Counted from the stretch's first letter, positions 6,114 through 13,896 are shown. The stretch is 14,612 nucleotides of DNA from Sulfurovum sp. (GCA_016744875.1 JADGDL010000011.1:1-14612); one strand, 5' to 3'. Notes: a model not told the origin generated them from the sequence alone. Program-made: numbers and translations.

Positions 6114-6138
6114 AAAAGAACTATTTAGAGTTCTTTTT
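6114..6138 (-). terminator. Terminator of typA, likely bidirectional
   Basis: AAAAGAACT (6114-6122) and AGTTCTTTT (6129-6137) form a perfect 9-bp stem with a 6-base loop. On the - strand the stem ends in TTTT and continues with a T-rich stretch; on the + strand it ends in five T. The typA stop codon (complement of 6121-6123) is inside the hairpin. The A/T flanks on both sides fit an intrinsic terminator acting in both directions. Confidence 0.7.
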
Positions 6139-7938
6139 GTCTCTTGCTAGACGCTTACGCACTACCGGGTCTAAAGATCTCTTACGAATTCTAACAGACT
6201 CCGGTGTTATCTCTATAAGCTCATCTTCTTCGATCCACTCCATAGCAGATTCAAGTGTGATTACTCTTGGTGTTACAAGTTTGATAGCATCATCTGCACC
6301 AGATGTTCTCATGTTTGTCAGTTGTTTCCCTTTAAGTGGGTTCACATCCAGGTCACCAGGTCTTGCAGACTCACCGATAACCATACCTGAGTATACTTTA
6401 TCTTGTGGGCTGATAAACATAACACCACGTGACTGAAGGTTGAAGATAGAGAAAGCAACTGCTTCACCATCATCCATGGATACCAATGCTCCTGGAGTCC
6501 TAGATATAACCGTACCTGAGTAAGGTCTGTATTCCAAGTACGAGTGGTTCATAATACCTTCACCTTTAGTATCTGTCAGGAATTCATTTCTAAATCCGAT
6601 AAGTCCACGTGCAGGAATCTCAAACTCTAGTCTTACTGTACCATCAGGCATAGGTGTAAGTGAACTCATATTTGCTTTTCTTTTACCTAGTTTTTCAATG
6701 GCAACACCTTGGAATTCCTCAGGAACATCTACGACTAAGTGCTCGAATGGCTCTAGTTTCACACCATCTTCTTCTTTTGTTACAACTTCCGGGCGAGCAA
6801 GCATGAATTCAAAACCTTCACGTCTCATATTCTCTGCCAAAATACCGATCTGAAGTTCACCACGACCTGAAACTTTAAATGATGCTTCACCTGTCGGCTC
6901 CATACGCATAGCGATGTTTGTCTCCATCTCTTTTTCTAGACGCTCTTGAATCTTGTTAGATGTAACATGTTTACCTTCTTGTCCAGCCAAAGGTCCATTG
7001 TTTACAGACATAATAACTGAAAGCGTAGGCTCTTCTACGTGCATAGGGTCAAGTGCTACAGGGTTAACTGGATCACATACCGAATCACCTACATCAATAT
7101 CATTAAATCCTGCGATCGCAACGATATCTCCAGCTTCTGCTTCTTCGATCTCAATACGCTCAAGACCTTTAAATCCAATAAGCTTAGAGATACGACTTTT
7201 TGATTTTGCTCCACATGCTTTTACAAGAAGATACTCATCACCTTTTTTTACTTTTCCATTAAAGATACGTGTAATACCGATACGACCAACAAAGTTATCA
7301 GAATCAAGTGTAAACACCTGTGCTTGCGTGTCATTCTCTGGTGAACCTTTTGGATATGGAACTTTTTCAATAATAGCTTCAAAAAGTGGTGTCATATCTT
7401 TGTCTTCATCTTCCATTTCCCATTTTGCATAACCATCTCTAGCTGCTGCGTACAGTACTGGGAATTCAAGCTGCTCTTCGTTTGCATCAAGTGCAACAAG
7501 AAGATCAAACACTTCGTCCATTACTCTGTCCGGATCTGAACCATCTTTATCGATCTTGTTGATAACAACCACTGGAATAAGCCCCAGTTCAATCGCTTTT
7601 TTCAAGACGAATTTAGTTTGAGGCATCACACCCTCTTGTGCATCTACAAGGAGAAGTACACCATCTACCATTTTAAGAACACGCTCAACTTCTCCACCAA
7701 AATCGGCGTGACCCGGTGTGTCAATAATGTTGATCTTGTGATCACCATACCTAATAGCAGTGTTTTTAGAAAGAATAGTGATCCCTCTTTCTTTTTCAAT
7801 GTCATTACTATCCATCGCTCTCTCTTCTACCTGTTGGTGTGCTTCAAAGGTACCAGACTGTTGGAGAAGTTCATCTACAAGTGTTGTTTTTCCGTGGTCA
7901 ACGTGCGCGATAACGGCAATATTTTTAATCTTTTGCAT
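6121..7938 (-). CDS. typA: Translational GTPase TypA/BipA
   Basis: A 605-residue ribosome-associated GTPase of the EF-G-like family, involved in ribosome assembly and stress or cold adaptation in bacteria studied. G motifs are intact: P-loop AHVDHGKT (11-18), switch I RGIT (51-54), DTPGH (73-77) and NKID (127-130). It then has a beta-barrel domain II, EF-G-like domains with SGRGELQIGILAENMRREGFE and ARGLIGFRNEFLTDTKGEG, and the basic C-terminal domain typical of BipA, ending in a Lys/Arg-rich tail. Length is normal (about 600). AGGA lies six bases before the ATG. It has its own promoter at 7981-7996, 78 bases after dgt, and a terminator at its stop codon. Confidence 0.97.
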   Translation of the reverse strand: MQKIKNIAVIAHVDHGKTTLVDELLQQSGTFEAHQQVEERAMDSNDIEKERGITILSKNTAIRYGDHKINIIDTPGHADFGGEVERVLKMVDGVLLLVDAQEGVMPQTKFVLKKAIELGLIPVVVINKIDKDGSDPDRVMDEVFDLLVALDANEEQLEFPVLYAAARDGYAKWEMEDEDKDMTPLFEAIIEKVPYPKGSPENDTQAQVFTLDSDNFVGRIGITRIFNGKVKKGDEYLLVKACGAKSKSRISKLIGFKGLERIEIEEAEAGDIVAIAGFNDIDVGDSVCDPVNPVALDPMHVEEPTLSVIMSVNNGPLAGQEGKHVTSNKIQERLEKEMETNIAMRMEPTGEASFKVSGRGELQIGILAENMRREGFEFMLARPEVVTKEEDGVKLEPFEHLVVDVPEEFQGVAIEKLGKRKANMSSLTPMPDGTVRLEFEIPARGLIGFRNEFLTDTKGEGIMNHSYLEYRPYSGTVISRTPGALVSMDDGEAVAFSIFNLQSRGVMFISPQDKVYSGMVIGESARPGDLDVNPLKGKQLTNMRTSGADDAIKLVTPRVITLESAMEWIEEDELIEITPESVRIRKRSLDPVVRKRLARDKKNSK

Positions 7939-7980
7939 AAAATGTCCTGAAGTTAAGGCTTGATGCCTAATATAAATTTT

Positions 7981-7996
7981 CGCGAATTATACCCAA
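7981..7996 (-). promoter_or_regulatory. typA promoter
   Basis: The - strand reads TTGGGTATAATTCGCG, with TATAAT at 7986-7991. It differs by one base from the module before the purM operon. The -35 region, expected near 8009-8014, is not consensus and overlaps a perfect 12-base palindrome, TACTATATAGTA (8001-8012), which may be a binding site. The transcript would start about 40 bases before the typA ATG. Confidence 0.65.
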
Positions 7997-8016
7997 AACT
8001 TACTATATAGTAGATT

Positions 8017-9120
8017 TTATAGACTTAATCCGTAAATTTCATGATAGGTTTTCATAGCATAGCGGTCTGTCATTGCAGCAATGTAATCTGCAATGACCCT
8101 TTTTTGAGTACGTACTTCAAAAAGCTCTTTCTGATAGGGAGGTAGCAGATCATGGTCTTCGTTAAATGCTTTATATAGCCCTTTGATACACTGTTTTCCT
8201 GCGTACATTTTGCGTGCTATTTTTTCATGGGTATAGAGTTTGTTAAAGAGTAGTTTTTTAAGTTTTTTGAGTGCTGTTGCTGTCTCTTTTGAAAAACCTA
8301 CAGGTATCTTTACTTTGGCATCAAGGGCACCACATATAGGTACACTTTGACGGTACTTCTCTACCCCTTCTTTTGAGTTTACTATAAAATCTTCGACCAG
8401 TAATTTAATGAGCCCTGCCACAAAACGATGACGATAAAGTTTTTCAGATCTTTCTATGCCCTCTTTTTGCACCATTGCATCTACCCTTAAACAAAGTTCA
8501 TCTTGCAGTAGATCATCGAATGTGAGGAGTCCATATTTTATGCCGTCATCTATGTCATGTGAGTTATAGGCTATCTCATCTGCATGGTCTACGACCATCG
8601 CTTCCAAAGAAGGATGTTTTTCAAGGTCAAAACGGCTGTCCAAACCTTCTAAAAAAGGTTTTTTATAGGGATATGAGTGCTTAAGTACACCTTCAAGTGT
8701 GGCAAAAGTAAGATTGAGCCCATCAAAGTCTTTGTATCGTTTTTCAAGTTTTGTCAGTACTCTAAAAGACTGGAAATTGTGTTCAAATCCCAAAGGTCTC
8801 CCATCTTCTTTAAGCAGTTTATCTAACGCATCTCCGCCTACATGTCCAAAAGGCGTATGTCCAAGATCATGGGAGAGGGCAATAACTTCTGCGAGTGTTT
8901 CATTGAGTTCAAGCATACGGGATAAAGTACGTGCGATCTGACTCACTTCAAGTGAATGCGTAAGACGTGTTCGAAAATAGTCGCCTTCATGGTTTAAAAA
9001 GACTTGTGTTTTGTACTCTAAACGCCTAAAGGAAGAGCAGTGAAGTACTCTGTCTCTATCTCTTGCATATGGGTCTCGAAAATCTTCTTCAAAACCAAAA
9101 AAACGTTCATTAGCTTGCAT
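8017..9120 (-). CDS. dgt: dGTPase-like deoxynucleotide triphosphohydrolase (HD domain)
   Basis: A 367-residue HD-superfamily protein of the Dgt type, which splits dNTPs (classically dGTP) into deoxynucleoside and triphosphate. The metal-binding HD residues are visible: H55 in TRLTHSLEVSQIARTL, H84-D85 in ALSHDLGHTPFGH and D181 in DHADEIAYNSHDIDD. N-terminal RDRDRVLHCSSFRRLEYKTQVF (20-41) is the family opening. The size fits the short dGTPase-like subgroup rather than the 505-residue E. coli enzyme, so substrate range may be broader than dGTP. AAAGG lies six bases before the ATG. It is divergent from thyX, whose product also shapes the dNTP pool, and upstream of typA. Confidence 0.93.
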   Translation of the reverse strand: MQANERFFGFEEDFRDPYARDRDRVLHCSSFRRLEYKTQVFLNHEGDYFRTRLTHSLEVSQIARTLSRMLELNETLAEVIALSHDLGHTPFGHVGGDALDKLLKEDGRPLGFEHNFQSFRVLTKLEKRYKDFDGLNLTFATLEGVLKHSYPYKKPFLEGLDSRFDLEKHPSLEAMVVDHADEIAYNSHDIDDGIKYGLLTFDDLLQDELCLRVDAMVQKEGIERSEKLYRHRFVAGLIKLLVEDFIVNSKEGVEKYRQSVPICGALDAKVKIPVGFSKETATALKKLKKLLFNKLYTHEKIARKMYAGKQCIKGLYKAFNEDHDLLPPYQKELFEVRTQKRVIADYIAAMTDRYAMKTYHEIYGLSL

Positions 9121-9143
9121 TTAGAGCCTTTAGTTAAAATTGC

Positions 9144-9149
9144 TATAAT
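9144..9149 (+). promoter_or_regulatory. thyX extended -10 promoter
   Basis: TATAAT preceded by TGC gives the extended -10 pattern TGnTATAAT. The -35 position has no good match. Transcription would start near 9156, about 22 bases before the thyX ATG, leaving the GGAG ribosome site (9167-9170) in a very short leader. It overlaps the proposed dgt -10 on the other strand. Confidence 0.6.
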
Positions 9150-9176
9150 TGTATCTAAATTTATGTGGAGTGTAAC
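9148..9176 (-). promoter_or_regulatory. Possible dgt promoter
   Basis: On the - strand GTTACA (9171-9176), 17 bases, then TACAAT (9148-9153) forms a fair sigma-70 promoter for dgt. Its -10 overlaps that of thyX on the opposite strand by two bases, so simultaneous RNA polymerase binding at both would be hindered. Confidence 0.4.
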
Positions 9177-9177
9177 T

Positions 9178-10011
9178 ATGGAAAAAATAACAATGTACCA
9201 TATCGAATATGAAAAGCCAAAAGTGACACTCTTGCAGGAAAGTGGTCTAGGTGTTGCAGAGATAGCAGCCAGAACCTGTTATGACTCTTTTGAAAACTCT
9301 GAAAATGAGTGTGTCAAGTATGCCATGGAAGATTTAGATACTGATGCCATTAATAACATCGATGATTCTGACCTTCTTGCAAATCTTGCTTGGGTACACC
9401 ATCATCACTCCATCATAGAACATGCCACTCTCTCTTTTTTAATTCAAGGCACCTCTAGGGGGGTACTGCAGGAGCATGCGCGTCATAGACTGCAAGCTAT
9501 TTCAGTAAGATCTACACGTTACACCATGTCTTCTGTGATCAATGCTTATGTCGCTTCCCTTGAAAGTGAAGATGGTTTTTCCTTCTTTTTAGAAAAAGTA
9601 CTTGCACTTAATCTTTTTGTGGTGACCGATGAGGATTATCTTGCGATAGAGATAAAAGCCATGTATGATAAATTACAGTTCCAATATGAAAAAGATCATG
9701 ACTTTCTCACAAATGCTATTGCAAAATCATCTCTGCCATTTATTGAAGAGTGTAAAGGCGACAGTCAAACGCTTTTTGAGGCATTTCAAATGGGTAAGAA
9801 AAAAAGAAATGTAGGAGATGGATTTAAACATATTGTCTCTGACAACTGGAAAGTAGATATGGTAGTAAGCTTCAACATAAGATCATTAAAAAATTATTTT
9901 GACCTGAGAGACTCAGGGGCTGCATGGTTCCAGATACAGTGGCTTGCACAAGCGATGAAAGATGTCACTCCTCTAAAATATCTCAAACTCATCGATAAAA
10001 AACATAAATAA
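9178..10011 (+). CDS. thyX: Flavin-dependent thymidylate synthase
   Basis: ThyX methylates dUMP to dTMP using methylene-tetrahydrofolate, FAD and NADPH; it replaces ThyA in many Campylobacterota. The signature RHRx7S is present as R102-H103-R104 to S112, followed by R114-Y115. Other family elements are AARTCYDS (30-37), HHSIIEHATLSFLI (76-89) and the C-terminal NIRSLKNYFDLRDSGAAWFQIQWLAQAM. The frame is open 46 codons further upstream, but that extension overlaps dgt and looks unlike ThyX; GGAG seven bases before the ATG at 9178 fixes the start. This gives 277 residues, towards the long end of the family. The next gene begins 12 bases later, suggesting co-transcription. Confidence 0.96.
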   Translation: MEKITMYHIEYEKPKVTLLQESGLGVAEIAARTCYDSFENSENECVKYAMEDLDTDAINNIDDSDLLANLAWVHHHHSIIEHATLSFLIQGTSRGVLQEHARHRLQAISVRSTRYTMSSVINAYVASLESEDGFSFFLEKVLALNLFVVTDEDYLAIEIKAMYDKLQFQYEKDHDFLTNAIAKSSLPFIEECKGDSQTLFEAFQMGKKKRNVGDGFKHIVSDNWKVDMVVSFNIRSLKNYFDLRDSGAAWFQIQWLAQAMKDVTPLKYLKLIDKKHK

Positions 10012-10023
10012 AGAAGGCCTTTT

Positions 10024-11724
10024 TTGCGACTATTAACACTCCTGCTATCTCTAAGTATTTTTCAAGTAACCCTCTATGCCCAAAGCCTTTCTATGGAAAA
10101 CATTTCACGAAACATACAAAATGGACTCCATACGAGTATCAAAGGTCAAAATAAAAGTATCATACAAAATATCTATAGAAAAACAGGAAATCAAGCCTTA
10201 TGGATAGGTAATAAAAATGCAAAAAAAACAAGTAGTCTTATACAGGCACTGAATGATCCTCTTTTTAACTATAAAGACAAGTCTTTTGACAGAGCCTCTA
10301 TCTCCCGTCTTTATTATCTTTTAGACAATACGGAACCTAATGTTCAAAAGCAAGCAGCGATCTATGCCAGACTTGATCTTGTACTGACCAGTTCTATGGT
10401 ACGCCTGGTACGTTTCATAGTGCAGGGTGATGTGGATTGGGATCTGGTACAAAATAAATTCTCTGCACTTAAAGAGAGTGATGATATCAGAGCAGACTGG
10501 GAGATGAAAGTAAAAGCCTTTCCCGATCAAAAAGCACTTATCTCTGCCATAGTGAATGATGATATCTATAACTATCTCACCTATCTTCTTCCAATGGAAA
10601 AACGCTATAAAAAACTTGTTAAAATGCTTAAAGATTACCGACTTATGGATAAATTTCCAAAGCTGAAATACACAAACAGTACGTTAAAACCAGGTGATAG
10701 TTCAAGTCGTGTTAAAAACATAAAAAAACGTTTACAAATATCCGGGGACTTCCCTAAAAATGCTTCTCTCTCTAATAAATTTGACGAGACATTAAGAAGT
10801 GCTGTTATTTCGTATCAAAAACGATATCTGCTTAAAGTGACCGGTGAAGTAGACAAAATAACGACCTACTACCTTAACCAACCAGCCTCTTCAAATATCC
10901 AGGCGATCATCACAAATCTTGATAAAACAAAACTCTATCCGAAACATTTTGAAAAAGAACATATAGAAGTCAATATTCCTGACTTTACACTTCGCTATTA
11001 TCAGGAAGGCGAAAAGATACTCCAAAAAGGTCTTGTAGTAGGGCGTATAGATAGACCTACCCCTGTTTTTTCAGATACCATGACATACATCGTTTTAAAT
11101 CCTACATGGACCGTAACAGATAACCTCATAAAAAGAGACCTTATACCTGTTCTAAGAGAAAATCCTGAATACCTTAAAGAAAATAACATTCGTGTTTTCC
11201 GTGGTAAAAAAGAGATAGAAGTGACTCAGGAAATGTTAGACCCATATGAGAACAGTGATAAACATGTACCCTATCGTTTTGTACAGTACCCTGGTGAAAC
11301 CAATGCATTGGGTCGTGTAAAATTTATGTTCCCTAACAAATATGATGTCTATATCCATGATACAGACAACAAATCTCTTCTTGATAGACGATATAAAATA
11401 TACTCCTCAGGATGTATGCGTGTAGAACAACCTTTTGAACTGGTGGATATCCTACTTAAACACTCTAAAAAACGATATAAGATAGAGGATATTCTCGAAA
11501 CGAACAAACCTAAAACCATTGGCCTAAAAAAACGTATACCTGTACATATGTTGTATTTTACGGTGTATGAGGAAAATGGTCTATCCTATTTTAAAAATGA
11601 TATTTATCTCTATGATAAGATCATTGAAGAATCTACTGGAGAAAACAAAAAAGAGACATTCACTATGCCTGAAAAACGTATGATCTCTGTAAAGAAAAAT
11701 GCACAGCCACCACTCACTAACTAA
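10024..11724 (+). CDS. L,D-transpeptidase, YcbB/LdtD-like, with peptidoglycan-binding domain
   Basis: A 566-residue exported cell-wall enzyme expected to make 3-3 cross-links in peptidoglycan or trim and attach peptides. Residues 1-20 form a signal peptide (LLTLLLSLSIFQVTLYAQ, likely cleavage after A19). Residues 45-215 resemble the YcbB scaffold region (YRKTGNQALW), 221-287 a PG_binding_1 repeat (LKPGDSSSRVKNIKKRL to VTGEVDKITTYYLN), and 315-480 the YkuD catalytic domain, with H445 and the active-site motif S461-S-G-C464-M-R466 intact. The start is TTG: AAGG (10014-10017) is six bases upstream and the signal peptide begins at once, while no ATG fits. It follows thyX closely. The exact role (cross-linking versus carboxypeptidase for helical shape) is open. 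Confidence 0.88.
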   Translation: MRLLTLLLSLSIFQVTLYAQSLSMENISRNIQNGLHTSIKGQNKSIIQNIYRKTGNQALWIGNKNAKKTSSLIQALNDPLFNYKDKSFDRASISRLYYLLDNTEPNVQKQAAIYARLDLVLTSSMVRLVRFIVQGDVDWDLVQNKFSALKESDDIRADWEMKVKAFPDQKALISAIVNDDIYNYLTYLLPMEKRYKKLVKMLKDYRLMDKFPKLKYTNSTLKPGDSSSRVKNIKKRLQISGDFPKNASLSNKFDETLRSAVISYQKRYLLKVTGEVDKITTYYLNQPASSNIQAIITNLDKTKLYPKHFEKEHIEVNIPDFTLRYYQEGEKILQKGLVVGRIDRPTPVFSDTMTYIVLNPTWTVTDNLIKRDLIPVLRENPEYLKENNIRVFRGKKEIEVTQEMLDPYENSDKHVPYRFVQYPGETNALGRVKFMFPNKYDVYIHDTDNKSLLDRRYKIYSSGCMRVEQPFELVDILLKHSKKRYKIEDILETNKPKTIGLKKRIPVHMLYFTVYEENGLSYFKNDIYLYDKIIEESTGENKKETFTMPEKRMISVKKNAQPPLTN

Positions 11725-11748
11725 AAACTCTTTTACGTATCAACATTT

Positions 11749-12228
11749 CTACTTTTTACGCATTTTCACCCTCTGAAGATGGGTGAGGGCTATGGCCATG
11801 GCATCAGTGATATCTAGTGGTTTTATCTCTTTTTTGATGCTAAAAAGTCTTTTCACCATAAAAGCCACCTGTTCTTTGGTTGCTTTCCCATTTCCAGTGA
11901 CTGCTTTTTTTACCTGTAAAGGCGTATATTCATAAAAATAACCTACCTCTTGAAGTATCTTTAAAGAGAGTGCCCCTCTAAATTGTGCAAGCTTTAAAAC
12001 AGACTTTGGATTAAAAGCAAAAAAGATATCTTCGATCGCCACTTCATCTACCTTATGAGTCTTTAAAATGACGTCTATGCCCTCTACAAGCTCCACTATT
12101 TGCTCTTGAAGCTCTTTTGCTTTTATTTTAAGTAAACCAGCCTCAACAAGTGAAAACTTTTTTCCATCCCAAAATATGATACAGTAGCCTAAATTACGGC
12201 TTCCGGGGTCTATTCCTAATATATTCAT
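11749..12228 (-). CDS. ruvC: Holliday-junction endonuclease RuvC
   Basis: RuvC cuts four-way junctions made during recombination and fork repair, working with RuvAB. The 159 residues begin MNILGIDPGSRNLGY and carry all four acidic catalytic residues at family positions: D7, E66 (in VAIEDIFFAFNPKSVLKL), D139 and D142 (in LDITDAMAIALTH). Slightly shorter than the 173-residue E. coli enzyme at the C-terminus. AAGG lies about five bases before the ATG. It is convergent with the L,D-transpeptidase (24-base gap, no clear terminator hairpin there) and divergent from dnaA. A DnaA-box-like site covers its start codon. Confidence 0.96.
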   Translation of the reverse strand: MNILGIDPGSRNLGYCIIFWDGKKFSLVEAGLLKIKAKELQEQIVELVEGIDVILKTHKVDEVAIEDIFFAFNPKSVLKLAQFRGALSLKILQEVGYFYEYTPLQVKKAVTGNGKATKEQVAFMVKRLFSIKKEIKPLDITDAMAIALTHLQRVKMRKK

Positions 12229-12355
12229 TCACACCTTTGTTCACATAGTGAATAAAACTATTCAACCATGTCTAATTACGCTATTTTAGCTTAATCTGGC
12301 TAAAATATCATAAGTTATTCACATTAAGAATTCTAACAGTGAAAAATTATTCACA
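12225..12355. other. Upstream DnaA-box cluster (candidate oriC, part 1)
   Basis: Five sites resemble the TTATTCACA / TCATTCAC form of the DnaA box: TCATTCACA 12225-12233 (+), TTGTTCACA 12237-12245 (+, weaker), TTATTCACT 12247-12255 (-), TTATTCACA 12315-12323 (+) and TTATTCACA 12347-12355 (+). A TTATTCAC-type box is what has been described for Helicobacter. The sites lie between ruvC and dnaA and could act in origin function, dnaA autoregulation or both. The 9-mers are seen directly; the role is inferred. Confidence 0.75.
12282..12307. promoter_or_regulatory. Symmetric divergent promoter pair for ruvC and dnaA
   Basis: TATTTTAGC (12282-12290) and GCTAAAATA (12299-12307) form a perfect 9-bp inverted repeat with an 8-base centre. 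Each arm contains TAAAAT as a possible -10 facing outward: 12283-12288 towards ruvC and 12301-12306 towards dnaA. It lies between the left and right groups of DnaA-box-like sites. It may be two promoters, one operator, or a hairpin. Confidence 0.5.
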
Positions 12356-12383
12356 CATTTACAAATATTAAAGGTATCCATCT

Positions 12384-13718
12384 ATGAATGTAGGACAAAA
12401 AGTACTCTTTGAACTTAAAAAAGAAATCTCTGAAATAGAATATGAGCGTTATATTAAAAAACTGGTCTACGATACCAAACGTTCAAGATCAAACATTGTC
12501 TATTTCTCTGCACCAAATCTACTTATAGCAAAATGGGTCAAAAGTAAATATACAGAAAAACTTGAACACCTCTTTGAACTGCAAAATGAAGTCAAACCCG
12601 AAATAGAAATTACTGTAGGAAAAAAAGCTGCATCTACTTCTACTTCTCCAGTGAAACAAAACAGTGAGAAAAATGTTTCTAAAAGTACGTATCTAAACCC
12701 CTCATTGACCTTTGAAAGTTTTATTGTGGGTGATTCAAATCAGTTTGCCTATACCACAGCGAAGTCTGTAGCTGAAAAACCCGGAAGACTCTATAATCCT
12801 CTCTTTTTATATGGTGGAGTAGGGTTGGGTAAAACCCATTTGCTTCAAGCCATAGGTAATTACCATATAGATCTTGGAAAAACTGTTATTTATACCACAC
12901 TTGAGCAGTTTATGAATACCTTTACTTCACATCTTCGTTCACAAACAATGGATAGATTTAGAGAAAAATTCAGAGAATGTGATCTGCTTCTCATCGATGA
13001 TATACAGTTTTTAAGTAGAAAAGAACAAACACAAGAAGAGTTTTTTCACACCTTTAATGAACTCTATAATGCAAATAAACAGGTCGTCATCACTTCAGAC
13101 AGACAGCCAAAAAAAATTGCAGGACTGGTAGACAGACTACGAAGCCGTTTTGAAATGGGACTGATGGCAGATATTCAACCCCCAGGTTTAGAAACAAAAA
13201 TTGCTATTATCCAAAAAAAGTGTGAACTAGACGGTATTAAACTGGAAAATGAGATCGTTAATTACATTGCAACACATATGGGTGATAATATCCGTGAAAT
13301 AGAAGGAACCATCATTAAACTTAACGCACTTTCTTCTATGCTGAACCAAAAGATAACATTGGACTTTGCACAAAATGCCATTAAAGATCAACTTAAAGAG
13401 AAAAAAGAAAACATCACCATAGACAGTATCGTTAAGATTATATCTAGAGAACTCAATATAAAACCTTCTGATATCAAATCAAAAAAGCGAACTAAAAATG
13501 TTGTAAATGCCAGAAGGATCGCTATCTATTTGGCAAGAAACCTTACACCAAATTCTATGCCTCAGATCGCTGTATATTTTGGTATGAAAGATCATACTGC
13601 TATCTCTCATGCTATGAAAAAGATCAACGAAATTATAGACAATGATGAAAATTTCAAGGTCATTTTAGAAGAACTCTCAAATAAAGTAAATACCCAAACA
13701 CAAAATGATGAGAATTAA
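12384..13718 (+). CDS. dnaA: Chromosomal replication initiator DnaA
   Basis: DnaA binds DnaA boxes, melts the origin and loads the helicase. The 444 residues show domain I (about 1-75, with LLIAKWVKSKYTEKL), a short Ser/Thr-rich linker (about 80-105), the AAA+ domain III with Walker A GGVGLGKT (144-151), Walker B LLLIDD (201-206) and GDNIREIEG (300-308), and DNA-binding domain IV (about 345-444). The family signature in domain IV reads MPQIAVYFGMKDHTAISHA (392-410), with GMKDHT where many bacteria have GGRDHT. AAAGG lies nine bases before the ATG. The upstream boxes suggest autoregulation; dnaN follows after 184 bases. Confidence 0.98.
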   Translation: MNVGQKVLFELKKEISEIEYERYIKKLVYDTKRSRSNIVYFSAPNLLIAKWVKSKYTEKLEHLFELQNEVKPEIEITVGKKAASTSTSPVKQNSEKNVSKSTYLNPSLTFESFIVGDSNQFAYTTAKSVAEKPGRLYNPLFLYGGVGLGKTHLLQAIGNYHIDLGKTVIYTTLEQFMNTFTSHLRSQTMDRFREKFRECDLLLIDDIQFLSRKEQTQEEFFHTFNELYNANKQVVITSDRQPKKIAGLVDRLRSRFEMGLMADIQPPGLETKIAIIQKKCELDGIKLENEIVNYIATHMGDNIREIEGTIIKLNALSSMLNQKITLDFAQNAIKDQLKEKKENITIDSIVKIISRELNIKPSDIKSKKRTKNVVNARRIAIYLARNLTPNSMPQIAVYFGMKDHTAISHAMKKINEIIDNDENFKVILEELSNKVNTQTQNDEN

Positions 13719-13743
13719 ACTATATAAGTGCTAGAAAACTTGA

Positions 13744-13866
13744 ATAAAAAAAAGATATAATTTTAGAAGTGAATAAATGTGAATGATCAAAAACTTTTTG
13801 ACATTTAAATAAACAACGGTTACATCGACAATAGAGTAGTTTTTCACATATTCATGTTGCACTACT
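13744..13866. other. Downstream DnaA-box cluster and AT-rich stretch (candidate oriC, part 2)
   Basis: Two close - strand sites, TTATTCACT (13768-13776) and TCATTCACA (13778-13786), match the TTATTCAC/TCATTCAC form, and TTTTTCACA (13840-13848) is a weaker + strand site. An A/T-only run (about 13744-13764, broken by one G) beside them could be the unwinding element. AGTAGT (13835-13840) and ACTACT (13861-13866) flank the weak box as an inverted repeat. A TTGACA at 13798-13803 lacks a good -10. Confidence 0.6.
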
Positions 13867-13875
13867 ACTACGTAC

Positions 13876-13896
13876 TAATATTATTAAAAATAAGGA
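13876..13896 (+). promoter_or_regulatory. Possible dnaN -10 region and ribosome site
   Basis: Overlapping -10-like hexamers TAATAT (13876-13881) and TATTAT (13879-13884) precede AAGGA (13892-13896), which is six bases from the dnaN ATG. The ribosome site is clear; the -10 choice is uncertain in such AT-rich DNA, and transcription could also read through from dnaA. Confidence 0.35.

Noticed and set aside
6137..7963. Several + strand open frames opposite typA
   Set aside because: Antisense shadows; low-complexity Ser/Ile-rich translations and no plausible start signals.
9040..9177. 46-codon N-terminal extension of thyX
   Set aside because: It overlaps dgt antisense, lies upstream of the promoter, and is unlike ThyX; GGAG marks the later ATG.
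11725..11748. Terminator between the L,D-transpeptidase gene and ruvC
   Set aside because: Only a direct repeat of TTTTACG is present; no stem can be formed.
13860..13870. Triplet run (ACT repeated) before dnaN as a phase-variation tract
   Set aside because: Fewer than four units and outside any coding frame; too short to slip appreciably.
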